Notes: generated from the sequence alone by a model not told the origin. A stretch of 64,000 nucleotides of DNA from Capra hircus (GCF_001704415.2 NC_030822.1:47609345-47673344); one strand, 5' to 3'. Positions 1 through 11,339 are shown, counted from the first letter of the stretch. Numbers and translations are program-made.

Positions 1-1440
1 TGGCCTGACATGGGACAATACCTCGGACATTTTTAAGAGAAAATAGGATACAGAACAATATAGAGGGATTATGACTTAATTTATGCAAAGCCACTATATA
101 TTTCTGTATGTATAGATTCTGAAGAATACATCCCAAACTGAGAACACACAGTCTCTGAGGAAGAGAGGGAGACATGGGGGAAGGATGACTGATATTTTCT
201 CTGTTGTGTGTTCAAATATTTTAAAAACCAATAATATAGGATGATGATTAAAAAAAAAAGCCACAGTATTTCTAAGGGACAGAGGTAGCATAGAGGAGAG
301 AATTATATGCTCTGTAGTGGACATGAGGCAGGTGTCACTGAAAGTTCCAGGAATTAATTTTGAGCTGGATTTTGAAGGATGAATAAGAGTTCACCCGTCT
401 TAAGTAGAAGGTACTCACTGAGATTTGCCTACTTGGAGCGACCTTCACTGATCTTGCTGGCATCTTTTTGGCTGCAGGAGTAAATTTTGGCCCAGTGTAG
501 GGCCGGGTCCTCCTGCGCTGTTGGAAGGCTGTTGATCTCACTTCCACTGAGTTCTTAAGGTACCCAGAGCTCTCCAAGCACACACACCACACTCCTCCTG
601 GATCTAGACGTGTAATGTCTCACTGGTCTGTGAGCTGGGATGAGAGCCAGGCCTGGGGTCTGGGTCACACTTGTCAACCAGCCCTCAGGTACGCAGTATG
701 GGCAACTCAGGATGGAGCTACTGAGCGAACGTGGATACATCTGGGCCGTTCCCCTGCCCACAGTCTTTCTGAGGCCCCTGCTCTGTCTGGAGAGCAGCAG
801 AGCTGGAGCGCACCCCTGACACTGAGATCTAGTGCCATCAACGCCAGTCCTGTGCCTGGATCCTTATCTCCATCTCCCTATCTGTGGCCAGAGCCGCCTC
901 CTGGCCACTGGCCTCAAGAACAGAGGGCCATGGTCACGCCGCCCAGAGAGGGGCAGCTCCTCCGCCAGAACAGCCTAGAGAGTGGCTGCGAGGACAATGG
1001 TCCCCCCGGGCCAGTCTGAGGGAAGAGGCACTCTCAGTGCAGGACATGTCTAATAATGCGTCCGTTTGTCCCTCTCCGGGGCCACTGACGCCCTCCAGGC
1101 AGGCTCCAAGGCAGCAGGAGGAAGCAGGCTTCCAAAATCAGGAGGGGGGGCCCTGCTGGCCCACAGCGTTACTCTGGAGATGCTTTCGTGACTGCAGCCC
1201 AAGAGGCCAAGCAGAAGCTGACTGGCCTGGGGTCCTTTCCAGATGAGGATCCACGACAGCGCTGAGAACAGGGTGAGAGGAAGAGGTGGGGTTTGGGACT
1301 GAAGGTGAGGGGGCCAGAGAGGAGGCTGTGGCTGTGCACCAGGTAGGAACGATGAAGGATTCAGGAAGGCAATGTTTAAAGGACATCCAGGATCTCACCA
1401 GCCAATCACTCTGCACAGGTGCTCCTGCAAGGGTGTCCTA
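1..1440. other. unique, non-genic stretch
   Basis: No gene is recognised here. About 345-410 resembles a short reversed L2 remnant. The rest is unique sequence, AT-rich to about 330 and GC-rich from about 480 to 1300. The open frames in the GC-rich part (for example 615-1019 and 884-1246 on +) overlap one another, resemble no family I know and lack convincing splice or start context. Confidence 0.5.
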
Positions 1441-2268
1441 ACTGCTCTCTCTGCTGCCCCTGTTGTATTCTCTACACAAAACCTGAGTGAGGCTGTTCAA
1501 ACCTGGCAGTAAGTCAGCACGGCACTGCTCTGCTCAGATCCTCCGATGCCTCTTCATTGACTCAGATAAATAACAGCTGGTGTCAGCTTCTTCCTGGACC
1601 TCAGGTTCTATCAAGTTCCACCTTGCTGACATCACCAGAGCTACAGTGACTGACTCCCTTCCTGTTCTTCAAAGAGCACTGGCCTCTGGGCCTTTGCTGT
1701 TCTCGCTGTCTGGAATGCTCTTGCCCTGACGTCCACAGGTTCACTCCCTCATGTTGTCAAGCACTTGTTCAAATGTCACCTTATCTGGGCTTCCCAGGTG
1801 GTGCTAGTGATAAAGAACCTGCCTACCAACGCAGGAGACATAAGAGACGTGGGTTTGATACCTGAGTTGGGAAGATTCCCTGGAGGAGGGCATGGCAACC
1901 CACTCCAGTATTCTTGCCTGGAGAATCTCAGGGACAGAGGAGCCTGGCGGGCTGCGGTCCATAGAGTCACAAAGAGTCAGACACGACTGAAGCAACTTAG
2001 CACACGTGCACACACATTATCTGAGAGGCCTCCCCTGGCAACTCTATATGAAATAGCCATCTACACCCCTCCCCATCTCTTGTCTCCTCATTTGCTCTAT
2101 TTTTCTTTGTATTTTTAACTTGTTATTTACAATCTGTCTCCTGACCAGAATACAAGCCCTTTGAGAGCAGGACTCTGTTTGCTGCTATTTCTGCACCTGA
2201 AACAATACTCACAGTACACTGGCACTCACACCTGTTGTTTGAATGAACGCACACTCGAATGAACGAAA
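1440..2268 (+). repeat. L2 LINE 3' portion, interrupted by a Bov-tA SINE
   Basis: This shows the usual L2 3' text: a stretch about chemically plain 'ctggcctctgggcctttgc' style sequence, then 'caaatgtcacc', and a 3' end with a 'gaatgaacg' tail. The element continues in register on both sides of the SINE at 1787-2016. The 5' edge is approximate. Confidence 0.75.
1787..2016 (+). mobile_element. Bov-tA SINE
   Basis: A tRNA-derived head (gggcttcccaggtgg...) is fused to a Bov-A monomer (gcaacccactccagtattct ... gagtcagacacgactga). The insertion is flanked by the direct repeat TTATCT at 1781-1786 and 2017-2022, and splits an L2. It is non-autonomous and depends on BovB-type machinery. The open frames running through it are incidental. 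Confidence 0.93.
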
Positions 2269-3400
2269 GGCTGGCAAGAGCAAGGAGCTGTCAGATCTCT
2301 CCCAGAGGCTAAAAGAGCCCACAGACCTGGGGAGGAGATGCCACACGCAGGCTGATTTCTGCCTACCATCAAGAAGAACACTATAAGGACTGCCCTGGAG
2401 AGGGGCAGGTCGCCTGTGCCAGAGGTTCTGAGCCTCCAGCTGGTGACGGCATTCCTGTGGTGGGCAGAGTCTGAGATGAGACAGAGCAGAAGTCCTTCTA
2501 AGTCTGGAGAACTTGCGTGGTGGTGTGGGTGGGTTTGGATGTGAATGAGAGAAAGAGAGAGAGAGGAAGAAGATGGAAGTAGAAGAGCCGAGGGGGACAC
2601 AGGCCCTGGGCCTGAGGCTGGCTTCCTCGGACCTGACAGAGGAATGGCCTTGGTTCAGATGATAAATAAAAATGGGTTGAATGGATGGGGTTTGCCCTCA
2701 GAGGTTTCAATCTGAGGCTGCAAGGCTGGGACTGTTCTAGCACCTCTGTTAGAATCTGATCGCTTAAACTGTTGTTCAGTTTTCCCTGTTGATCTCTCTC
2801 CCTTTACATAAGAGGAAGCAGGCCCAGAGTGAGGCAATGTCACGCCAAAGGTCCCCACCTGCAAGCCTTCTACTGCTATGTCCCCCTCTGCATCTCTGCG
2901 GGTGCAACATTTGATGATGAAAACAGCCCAGTGAGGAAGGGTTGGGAAGGAAGGGAAAGCCGGGTCTGAGAAGGTTCAGAAACAGCCAGGCTGAGAGAGA
3001 CGGAGGCCAGCTGTATGCACCCTACCTCCCAACACACACCCAGGGGTAAGGAGGTGCTGTGGCTGCCGTGGCGGCCTGGGTCACCTGCGGAGAGAGTGTG
3101 CTGCGGCACGTCGGTCCCACTGGGTGACTATTCTTAGATTCAGGGAGCTAGGAGCGATGGATTTAGAACTTACGAGGTGGAAACGTGTTGGCCTGTTTTA
3201 TAAACAACCAAACTCCTCCCCACAGACTGCCTTTCTGAATTCTGTGTTCTCCGTCAGAACTGCAGACTTTCTGGGCTTCTTGGCTGCACTGGGAGAAGGA
3301 ACAGAAAAGACAGCCCGCCCTCTCGAGGGCCTGCCAGGACCCCAAGTGCAGCCAAGGGCTCTGCACGACCCACTCACTGAATACAGCCGCTCTGGGAAGG
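2269..3400. other. mostly unique stretch with weak MIR traces
   Basis: No gene is recognised. About 2750-2870 looks like a reversed MIR remnant (aagaggaagcaggcccagag). A short GA-rich tract lies at 2548-2570. Several short overlapping open frames on both strands have no family resemblance. Confidence 0.45.
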
Positions 3401-3500
3401 AGGTGTTTTGATCACACTCTATGGAAGAAGAAACAGAGGCTGGGAGAGGCCCCAGATCAGCACAGCCTGGGAGGCGAGGCTGTGAGTGAGGAGGCCCAGG
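3400..3500 (-). repeat. MIR SINE fragment
   Basis: The reversed MIR core is readable (gaagaaacagaggctgggag followed by a cacagcc block). The copy is old and edges are approximate. Confidence 0.5.
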
Positions 3501-3641
3501 GTGGAGTCTGCTGCTGCCAGCAGGGGTCTGCCCTGGAGATGGAGTGGTAAGGCCACAGCGTGGTGCCTGTGGGGCTTAATCCCTTTCAGTGTTTGCACAT
3601 CGCTCTTCTGTCCTCCAGACTTCTCCACTGCAGGTAATAGG

Positions 3642-3830
3642 GAAAGACTGAATGCGGGAGGAGAAGGGGATGACAGAGGATGAGATGGTTGAATGGCATC
3701 ACCGACTCAATGGACATGAGTTTGAGTAAACTCTGGGAGTTGGTGATGGACAGGGAGGCCTGGCGTGCTGTAGTCCATGGGGTCGCAAAGAGTCAAACAC
3801 GACTGAGCAACTGAACTGAACTGAACTGAA
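3642..3830 (+). mobile_element. BovB LINE, 5'-truncated 3' end
   Basis: The last ~190 bp of a BovB element are present: the segment with 'gatggacagggaggcctggc', then 'cgcaaagagtcaaacacgac' and a (TGAAC)n tail ending near 3830. It has small deletions at its left end compared with the other BovB copies in this window. No clear TSD was found. Confidence 0.88.
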
Positions 3831-4799
3831 TTCAGATAACCTAGTGGCCTGTCCCACAGCCCCTCCTCTTGGTAGGTCCCAAGTTGTCATCATCCGTCCT
3901 AGAAGTTTGGTCCCCAGAGCTGGCCGAGGGCTCTATCTAGACGCACACTTGGTTCCCAGCGGCTGCCTGCATCAGTGCAGCCTGAGGCCACAACAGCTGC
4001 GTTGTCCAAGTCGGCTGACTCTTCCCACAGCCTGCTTCCACCCCAAAACTGTTTCTGCAGGAGCTGCTGTACTGTGATGTACAAACACTGGCCTCAGTGC
4101 TGGTGTCTGGACCTGACTGGGAATTTCAAGATGTCTCCATCAAATATCACTTTTCTAAGTGAACACAGCCACTTCTGAGGGGCACCAGCAGAGGGGCGCA
4201 GTGCAGCACTGAGGCCTGGAGCCTGGCCACAGCAGAGCCTCCTGACACTTTGCTCCCCACGCCTGTTTGGGAACCCCCAGGGTTCAGAAGAGGAGGCAGG
4301 ACACTAGTGCATTAGCGGGGGTGGGAGGAAGAGCATCTGTTCTTGAGTCCAGCAGTAGGTCCAGAAGGAACCACACTCAGGTTCGGAGGTTCGGGCACTA
4401 GAGTCCATTGAGAAGCCACGGGATGACACAAACCTGACCAGGAATTCTCCTTATGCTTTCCAGCCACTTCATAAATACCTGCTGAATGTCTACTCTGGGC
4501 GGGGAGCTGTGCCCGGCTCAGCCTGATCCATTTGATCCACAACGACCCGGCTCCCACACAGGTGGGGTGCTCATCCCACTGCGACGGTGCCGGGAGCTGG
4601 GTGCCCTGGAGAGGGTACACCCAGAAAGGCGGCGGTCAGTTCTTCAAAGGGACCACACTCCCTTGGGAATAGGGTCTGTCTCTTATTGATCTCTTTTTAT
4701 TCCAGATGGTAAAATTTTCTTGAATTTCATGACATTAAAAAAATTATAGTACAATATAGGAAACAACTAAGGGATTAATACTTTCAATTTACATTAGTG
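3831..4799. other. unique stretch with one weak MIR/L2-like segment
   Basis: No gene is recognised. About 4470-4620 weakly resembles a reversed MIR. 4690-4800 is AT-rich and could be a further part of the L1M that follows. The rest is unclassified. Confidence 0.4.
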
Positions 4800-5016
4800 C
4801 ACTTTTTTTCCTTTTTAAAAAAATGTTATTTTTTTAGAGCAGTTTTAGGGTCACAGAAAAATTGGAAGAAAGTATACAGTTTCCTGCCCCCACACTCATA
4901 GCCTCCCCACTGTCAACATTCCCTACTTGAGCAATACATTGTCACAGTCAACAAACCTACACTGACATCATTATGACCCAAAGCCCACAGTGTACATTTA
5001 GGGGTCACTCTTGCTG

Positions 5017-5565
5017 AAATTAAAAGACTCTTACTCCTTGGAAGAAAAGTTATGACCAACCTAGATAGCATATTCAAAAGCAGAGACATTACTTTGCCGA
5101 CTAAGGTCCGTCTAGTCAAGGCTATGGTTTTTCTTGTGGTCATGTATGGATGTGAGAGTTGGACTGTGAAGAAGGCTGAGCGCCGAAGAATTGATGCTTT
5201 TGAACTGTGGTGTTGGAGAAGACTCTTGAGAGTCCCTTGGACTGCAAGGAGATCCAACCAGTCCATTCTGAAGGAGATCAGCCCTGGGATTTCTTCGGAA
5301 GGAATGATGCTAAAGCTGAAGCTCCAGTACTTTGGCCACCTGATGCGAAGAGTTAACTCATTGGAAAAGACTCTGATGCTGGGAGGGATTGGGGGCTGGA
5401 GGAGAAGGGGACAACAGAGGATGGGATGGCTGGATGGCATCAGTGACTCAATGAACGGGAGTCTGAGTGAACTCCGGGAGTTGGTGATGGACAGGGAGGC
5501 CTGGTGTGCTGCGATTCGTGGGGTCGCAAAGAGTCGGACACGACTGAGCGACTGAACTGAATGAA
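5017..5565 (+). mobile_element. BovB LINE, 5'-truncated
   Basis: About 550 bp of BovB 3' sequence ends in ctgaactga. The direct repeat CTTGCTG flanks it at 5010-5016 and 5566-5572. It is the least decayed of the five BovB fragments here: its reverse-transcriptase C-terminal reading frame is still open to the natural stop, which suggests a young insertion. Confidence 0.93.
5052..5555 (+). pseudogene. C-terminal fragment of BovB reverse-transcriptase ORF
   Basis: 167 codons are open from an internal Met through the usual BovB C-terminus (MYGCESWTVKKAE block near residue 32, ending ...KSRTRLSD). This part lies downstream of the polymerase domain, so no catalytic YADD motif and no endonuclease are present, and it cannot encode an active enzyme. 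The start is simply the first ATG after the truncation point. Neither a promoter nor independent function is indicated. Confidence 0.8.
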
Positions 5566-5586
5566 CTTGCTGCTGTACATTCTATG

Positions 5587-5712
5587 TGTGCATGTGTGCT
5601 AAAGTTGCTTCAGTCATGTCCAACTCTTTGTGACGCTATGGACTGTAGCCCACCAGGCTCTTTTGTCTATGGGATTCTCCAGGCAGGAATACTGGAGTGG
5701 GTTGCCATTTAT
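5587..5712 (-). mobile_element. Bov-A monomer SINE
   Basis: A single reversed Bov-A unit (agttgcttcagtcatgtcca ... ggaatactggagtgggttgc). The direct repeat ATTCTATG flanks it at 5579-5586 and 5713-5720. It sits in the L1M only about 20 bp from the BovB insertion. Confidence 0.88.
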
Positions 5713-5815
5713 ATTCTATGGGTTTGAACAAATGTATAGACAGCTATCCACCATTATTATTTAATTGTCCTAAAATTCTGAGGTCTACTTATTTCCCTCT
5801 GGTTTTACCTACCAG

Positions 5816-6720
5816 AGATGAATGAATGAGTGAGTGAATGAAGAGTTAGAGTGTCCATAAGGTTCCAGCTCAGTTCTAGCAGGAGGGGTATAGCAGAGAA
5901 CAAGGCCCAAGGTTCCGGTACTCAAAGGGCTTACATTCCAACAGGGGACCAACAGGCAAGCAGACACGTAACTTTTCAGCACGTGACAGGTTACATGAGT
6001 TACGCAGAAACCAAAATAGAGTGATAGAATTAGAAGGACAGGTTGTAAGAAGTCTTTCCAATAAGGTGGCCTCTGAGCTATGACCTGAAAGATGAGGAGC
6101 CAGCCATACAGTCACCTGGAGGAAGGGGTTTCCAGGAAAGGCCCAAAGCCAGAGGGAGTTTTGCTGGTTCCAGGAACAGGCAGGAGGCCGGTCGGGTCCA
6201 GGGATCAGAGCCAGGGGAGAGGCAGGCCTCCGAGTGAAGGGGAGGCAGGGCCATGCAGAGGCGGGGGGAGAGGGCCAGAGTGTGTGGCAGGTGGGCTAAG
6301 AAGCCACTGGAGGGTTAAGAAGGGGGGTGATCAGCTCTGACTCACATCTGAAAGGGCCGCTTGGTGACAGGCAAACAAGGAGGGAGACGGGTCAGGAGGC
6401 TCCTGCAGTGCTGGGGATCAAGCTGGCCAGGATGGGGTGGTGCTCGGAGAGGGCCAGCAGGAGTGGGGACGGAGGAGCAAACGGATTCACAGTCTATTTC
6501 AGAAGCAGGGTGTGTAGGACCTGCTGATGGAAATTTACAGGGAAAGAGTGAAAGAAGGGATCAAGAGGGACTCCCTGAACGACGGGCAAAGAACATGCTT
6601 ATTAAGGTGAGGCAGCCTGTGGGGAGTGGTCAGCCTGGGGAGCATGTCTGGAGTTCTGCTTTGGACATTTTAAGATGGAAGGACTTTAAAGAAATGAGTG
6701 AGTGACCTGAGTGAGAAGTG
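5816..6720 (-). repeat. L2 LINE fragment, reversed
   Basis: The region opens with the reversed L2 tail (gaatgaatgagtgagtgaat) and continues with recognisable reversed L2 blocks (aagccactggagggttaaga near 6300, then gaggctcctgcagtgctggg). Purine-rich open frames here, such as 6361-6705, are by-products. Confidence 0.7.
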
Positions 6721-7469
6721 GGAAACCATGGGAATAACAAAAGGCAGGGGCTATGAGATGTGGGAATAACTAAAGGCAGGAGCTACCAGGTAAGTTTATG
6801 ATGTGATGGGGCCCAGATGGCGCCTTTATCACTCTGAATTCCAGCTTTCTGAATGAAGCGCACGACTGGGATGTATGCATGCTACGTGGGCTAATATATA
6901 GATTTCTTCCATGAACGTCCCTACTTCATAAAAAACACATTACACTGGAAACAAAATTACCACTTCGGATAATTATAACCCACCAGCCCAAGTTCTCCCA
7001 CTGGTCCCATGGGAAGTGGCATTCTTCGTTCAAGTCTGTGAATGGCCAGGCTGCTGGGCTGGGGTGCACAGGCTTGGGGTTCTCCCGGGGCCAGGAGACA
7101 GCAGAAGCAGCATTCCCAGAGGATGCAGGGCTGGCACGGGAACACTGCAGCCCTGCTGCCAAACTCTGCTTGGGGTGCCTTCTAACTCCCAGGGAGTGTG
7201 GGGCCACCCAGAAGTCAGGGCCTCGGGGCAGGCAGCTCCCTGGCCCTGAGAAGAAACAGAGCCGCATCCAGGGAGGACCAGTGAGTCCCAGGCTGTGTGA
7301 CTGATCACGTCTCCAGAAGGGGCTACTCAGCCTCCTGTGGTCTCAGTCCCAGGTGACAGATTCCCCTCGCAGATAACAGGAGTGGAGGCTCTAAGGCTGA
7401 AGCCAGGTGCAGGGTGCTAGTCCTCCAAAGGCGCCCTAGCTCAGAAGAAAACCAGAAGTCTGGCTCTTG
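6721..7469. other. unique, GC-rich stretch
   Basis: No gene or clear repeat is seen. A 17-bp phrase (aataac(a/t)aaaggcagg) occurs at about 6732-6748 and again at 6765-6781, a small local duplication. The overlapping open frames at 6926-7308 on both strands are not conserved-looking. Confidence 0.45.
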
Positions 7470-8180
7470 GCCTCTAAGGTTCCACACCGTCTGGTCCCCA
7501 GGCCCCTCCCTCATGCCCACTGCTGCTTCTCTGGTCCTCACTCACTCCTCTCCAGCCACAGTGGCCTCCTTGCTATTCCTCCAACTCCCAGGCATGCTTC
7601 CTGCATCAGCTTTCACACTGGCGGTTCCTTGTGCCTGGAACATTCCTCCTTAGACATCCACAAGGTTCTTCCTCTCCCTCCTTTCACTTGGTTCTTAGTT
7701 CAAATGTCACCTTCTCAGAGAGCATTCTCTGACCACTCAACCACCCCTCCACCCCTCACACTGCTGTTTTCCTTCCTAGTATGTCATGTGTGAATGTGTG
7801 TTAAGCTGCTTCAGTTATGCCCAACTCTTTGCGACCCTATGGACCAACCATAGCCCGCCAGGCTCCTCTGTCCATGGGATTCTTCAGGCAAGAATACTGG
7901 AATGGGTTGCCATTTCCTCCTCCAGGGGATCTTTCTGACCCAGGAATTGAACCCACGTCTCTTACACCTTCTGCATTGGCAGGCCCACAGCATTATAGGA
8001 AAAACTAAATGAGCCCCCTAGTATGTCACACCCCCCACCATATACCTGTCTTCCCACTGGAACAGACACTTTCAAGAGAGCAAAAATTTCATTTTGTTCA
8101 ACTGCAGCATCCCCAGCACCTAGAACAGTGACAGGCACATAAAAGGTGCTCAGTGAACATCTATTCTAGGAATGAATGGG
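7470..8180 (+). repeat. L2 LINE 3' portion, interrupted by a Bov-tA SINE
   Basis: L2 text runs from about 7470 (tccctcatgcccactgctgc ... caaatgtcaccttctcagag) and resumes after the SINE (tttcaagagagcaaaaattt ... cagcacctagaacagtgaca) to a degenerate tail near 8180. The SINE occupies 7787-8016. Confidence 0.78.
7787..8016 (-). mobile_element. Bov-tA SINE
   Basis: Reversed Bov-tA: the Bov-A monomer comes first, then the tRNA-like head ending near tctgcattggcagg. A perfect 12-bp TSD, CCTAGTATGTCA, is at 7775-7786 and 8017-8028. It is inserted antisense into L2. Confidence 0.95.
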
Positions 8181-8569
8181 TGTCACTTGCCCCACGAGGA
8201 ACTCATCTCCTTGAGGAGAAGCCAACTCTGAGAGCTGGGCAGGCCGTCCACAGGGGCCATCAATCCAGCGGACCTGCAGTGGGTGTGAATAGAGGGGCAG
8301 TTGGGGAGGCCCATGTCGAAGGCACCTGCAGTTTGAAGGGCACTGGGGCCCCCACTGTGGGGGCAGGGAAACATTATAGCTAAAGACTGGGCAGACTCCA
8401 TCTCCAGTTCTAGGAGCACCAGGGCCTGGCACGTTGCAGCTCTTTGCAGAAGCACCAGGACTCACCTAGCTGCCTGCAGGCCGACCCTCCCCTTCCCGAG
8501 ACAAGGAGAGGCCAGCTGTGGAGCAGACATCCCAGTCCTCACTCGCCGGCCAGAGGCTCCAAAAGCAAC

Positions 8570-8685
8570 TGTTGCTCACTGGCTACGGAGCCTGCCAGAC
8601 TTGGATTTGATCTTGCCTCTGTCACCTACTATGTGGGTCTGAGCTTCAGTTTCTTCATCTGTAAGTAAGGACGATCATCTTTCTT
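8570..8685 (+). repeat. MIR SINE fragment
   Basis: Forward MIR core: a tctgtcacctactatgtggg block followed by cagtttcttcatctgtaagt. Confidence 0.65.
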
Positions 8686-9253
8686 TTCCTTTTTTTTTGA
8701 ATGAACAGGTAGCATGCCCAGCGGAGTTCATCACACTGTACACCCCTAGATGGCCCTCAATCCCACCCACATCTCTCCATCCACTGGTGGACAGCCGCAG
8801 GCCTCTTGCCCAGAATCTACCCCTACCCCTCCTCGGTGTGCTCTATCTTGCTGCCAGCCGTGGGTAAGCTTGGGAGAAGCCCCCAGTACGGGGCGCATGA
8901 CAGAAGCACGCCTTCCACCCTCTTCCTCCCTCCTTTCTGCCAGACCCCCTGCGTGGAGCCAGCAGATCAGATTCCACACAGGTTCTCGCCGAGGGTTCAT
9001 ATGAGTGTTTGTCTGAGGTGTCCTGACAGGCACAAACCGTGAAGCGTTGCCACGGAAACCATTCTGGTATTCTCTGCGGTGTCATTTGTTTCCTGGCTGA
9101 GCTGCAGTGGTGGTGTGGGGGGAAGGGCAGCGGATGCTGTACCGGGGGGTTACAGTCCCCACAGGGGCCTCTGCTCCCACGGGGCTGTACGGCCCAAGGG
9201 AACACCCTGCTTTTCCTTGGATCTGACTTACCTCAACTCCAAGAAGTAGGCCC
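8686..9253. other. unique stretch
   Basis: No gene or repeat is recognised. The segment about 9020-9110 is repeat-free and carries an RFX X-box-like motif, listed separately. Confidence 0.45.
9046..9059. promoter_or_regulatory. RFX X-box-like motif (imperfect)
   Basis: GTTGCCACGGAAAC matches the RFX-family X-box layout of two inverted half-sites with a 2-bp spacer, with one mismatch in the right half (GGAAAC in place of GGTAAC). It lies in repeat-free DNA. Sequence alone cannot show occupancy. Confidence 0.3.
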
Positions 9254-9390
9254 CTGTTTCTCAGAGCATGGCCTGATGACCATCTGCACTTGTAAACAGT
9301 CAGAGTCCTGGCACCCATCTCAGACCAACTGTTGGAGTCTCCCAGGGAGGCTGTGATACACACCAGAGTTTGAGAGCCCCTGGTGGAGGA
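9254..9390 (+). repeat. MER5A-like hAT DNA transposon fragment
   Basis: The text follows the MER5A pattern: tttctcagagcatggcctg at the left, then ttggagtctcccagggaggc, and a terminal agtttgagagcccctgg. No transposase is present; it is a non-autonomous element. Confidence 0.65.
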
Positions 9391-9596
9391 GTCAGATTAG
9401 TTAAGATGTTTTCAGCCTCCCAGTGGGTAAAAGATAACACTGAAGCTACTCTGGTTGGAGCAGGGGTGAGTGGCTCAGAGCCAACACAGCCTCCCGGTAC
9501 CCTCAACTGACTCCAAGGAATCCTAGGTTTTCCCAGAGCACAGTTTGAAAATCATTGGACCAGATGATTTGCAGGGCCTTCCCTAGAAGGGGAGTC

Positions 9597-9652
9597 AAAT
9601 ATTCATTCATTCATTTACCAACATTTATTAGGTGCTTTTTGCTTTCTTTATC
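9597..9652 (-). repeat. L2 3' end, reversed
   Basis: Reversed L2 tail: attcattcattcatttacca followed by acatttattaggtgc. Confidence 0.55.
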
Positions 9653-9654
9653 CC

Positions 9655-9865
9655 AAGTCTTAGTTTGAAGTCATAGCTCTGCTACTTTATCTCCCTGGGG
9701 CTCAAATTTTTCATTTGCATTGGGAAAATAATACTTGTTTTCCCTACCTCACAGGACTCTTACAATGATCAAATAATCAAATGAGAACACCTATGAACCA
9801 GTGGTTTGTTACTTGGAAAAGACTCTATAGATGCCAACAACTAGTGTTAGTAGCCTAACTATCTG
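9655..9865 (+). repeat. MIR SINE
   Basis: Forward MIR: gtcatagctctgctactt, then tttcatttgcattgggaaaa, then ctcacaggactcttacaatg. Most of the element length is present. Confidence 0.65.
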
Positions 9866-10254
9866 AAATCTGCAGAACTGAATTAAGTCCTTTCAGGCCC
9901 CTATGGACTGTTACTTTCCTACTCTTTGCAGCTAAACCTGCAGAAAATGTTACAGGGTATAGGGGACCATTGGTCTAAAAGCTTCCATTAAAAAAAAAAA
10001 AACAGCAACAAATATGGCTCAGTTTGTTATCTTCTAAATAGAACATTTCTATATTACCCAAATTTTCTTCAATGATCATATAAACAATTTGAAAAACTAA
10101 CACCGTTGAAAATATTGTCTGAAATACACAGTTCTTTCCCCAGAAACTCTTTTTAAACATCTGATTCTTCAAAATGATTTCAAATGAGGCACCCAGAGCA
10201 AGGGCAAATGCCAGGCTGGGCAGGGCTGCAGCATGGCCCTACAGGAGGAGCACG
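9866..10254. other. AT-rich unique stretch with poly(A)
   Basis: No gene is recognised. An A13 tract at about 9990-10002 may be the tail of an old, unidentified retroposed piece. The open frame at 9975-10172 on - is low-complexity. Confidence 0.4.
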
Positions 10255-10385
10255 GGGCGGTCCTGCCACCAACTCAGCTCAGATCTTGGGTGAGTCACCA
10301 CCTCTCAAAGGGCCTCTGTTTCCCCACCTATAAACCAAAGGCAGCAGCTTTACTGATCTCCAAGGGCCCTGCCAGCTCTGATGGT
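10255..10385 (+). repeat. MIR SINE fragment
   Basis: Forward MIR core: gggtgagtcaccacctctca, then cctctgtttccccacctata. Confidence 0.55.
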
Positions 10386-11335
10386 TAGTGTTTTAGGACA
10401 ACAGTGTGTAGCTTCCAGCACCCCCAGGCAGTCCTCCACAGCACAGAAGCACCTGCAGTTTTGCTGGGCTCGAGATGGCTCAGGGAGACCGCCTTTGCTG
10501 AAAACAATGTCTCTCTCCCCAGTCACTAAATCAGAATCTCATACTTTCCAAAGCACCCTCAGCCCTACTACAAACCCAAAGAAGGAAGACGAGGAAGTAA
10601 GCATGTAGAGGAGAGAGGTGGCTCACCTAAGAGCTGCACCTTTGGAGGTGATGGGGTCCCAGGAAGAACTACAGACCCAGAGAGGCTTCATCCGGTGGGA
10701 AGACCACCAGAGTTGGCATCAGAGGATAGGACTGTGCCCCTCCTCCAGCCCTTCCTGCTGTGTGCTTTGGGACCAGCCACTCCCTGCTACCAAGCTTCAG
10801 GGTCTCCACCACAACCTGGGCTATTACACAGGACAAATCCAGTGCTATGATGAGGCTCGTGTGAGAGTGAATGGAAACTTCTTGTATATTGTAAAGCTAT
10901 ACATTAGTTACCAGCAACACCATATATTGTGCCCAAAGATTGAGAGGGACCGACTCTACTGGTCCTTTAAGAAACACATAGCCCTGGGGAGTATAAGTCC
11001 TGGGCCTCAGGACAGGTGGGTATGAGACCTGAATGGCAAGTTACTTCACTGTGTGAGCTGAGCTACACAGAAAAGACTCTTGGCCTGGCCTGGTTCCAGT
11101 CCGATGGAGACCAGGCAGTACTGAAACTGAAAGCAGTCAATAGGAGCACAGAGCCCATCAATGTGGACCGTTCTCTATCCCAAGCATTCATGTGTTCACC
11201 CAGTTAACAAACATCCCTCTTATATCAACTTCAGAGAGAGTACTACTTCGCTGCCTTGGGTGTACAAGGAAGGAAGAGGAGGGAAGGAGAAAAGATGAAT
11301 AAGATAGTCCCCATTTTTAAGGAATTTCCAGTCTC
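10386..11335. other. unique stretch; open frame 10618-11025 not supported
   Basis: Repeat-free by eye. A 135-codon open frame at 10618-11025 on + has no signal peptide, no recognisable domain and no coding-like composition shift. I treat it as chance. A homology search would settle this. Confidence 0.4.
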
Positions 11336-11339
11336 TTAA

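Larger units (their letters stand above)
4800..5815 (-). repeat. L1M-type LINE fragment with two younger insertions
   Basis: The antisense L1M text is readable in three pieces: 4800-5009, 5573-5578 and 5721-5815 (for example gagcagttttagggtcacag and ctatccaccattatt). A BovB (5017-5565) and a Bov-A monomer (5587-5712) lie inside it, each with its own TSD. Removing both leaves a continuous L1M. The left edge is uncertain because the AT-rich DNA before 4800 may also belong. Confidence 0.8.

Noticed and set aside
4913..5440. 175-codon open frame on - opposite the BovB
   Set aside because: Mirror frame of the BovB reverse-transcriptase fragment. Similar mirror frames occur at 43643-44146, 46501-47082 and 50109-50528.
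6732..6781. Short direct repeat of aataac(a/t)aaaggcagg as a TSD pair
   Set aside because: Only 16 bases separate the copies and they do not resemble any element, so it is treated as a minor local duplication.
10618..11025. 135-codon open frame on +
   Set aside because: No known family resemblance and no signal of coding composition. Left as chance pending a homology search.
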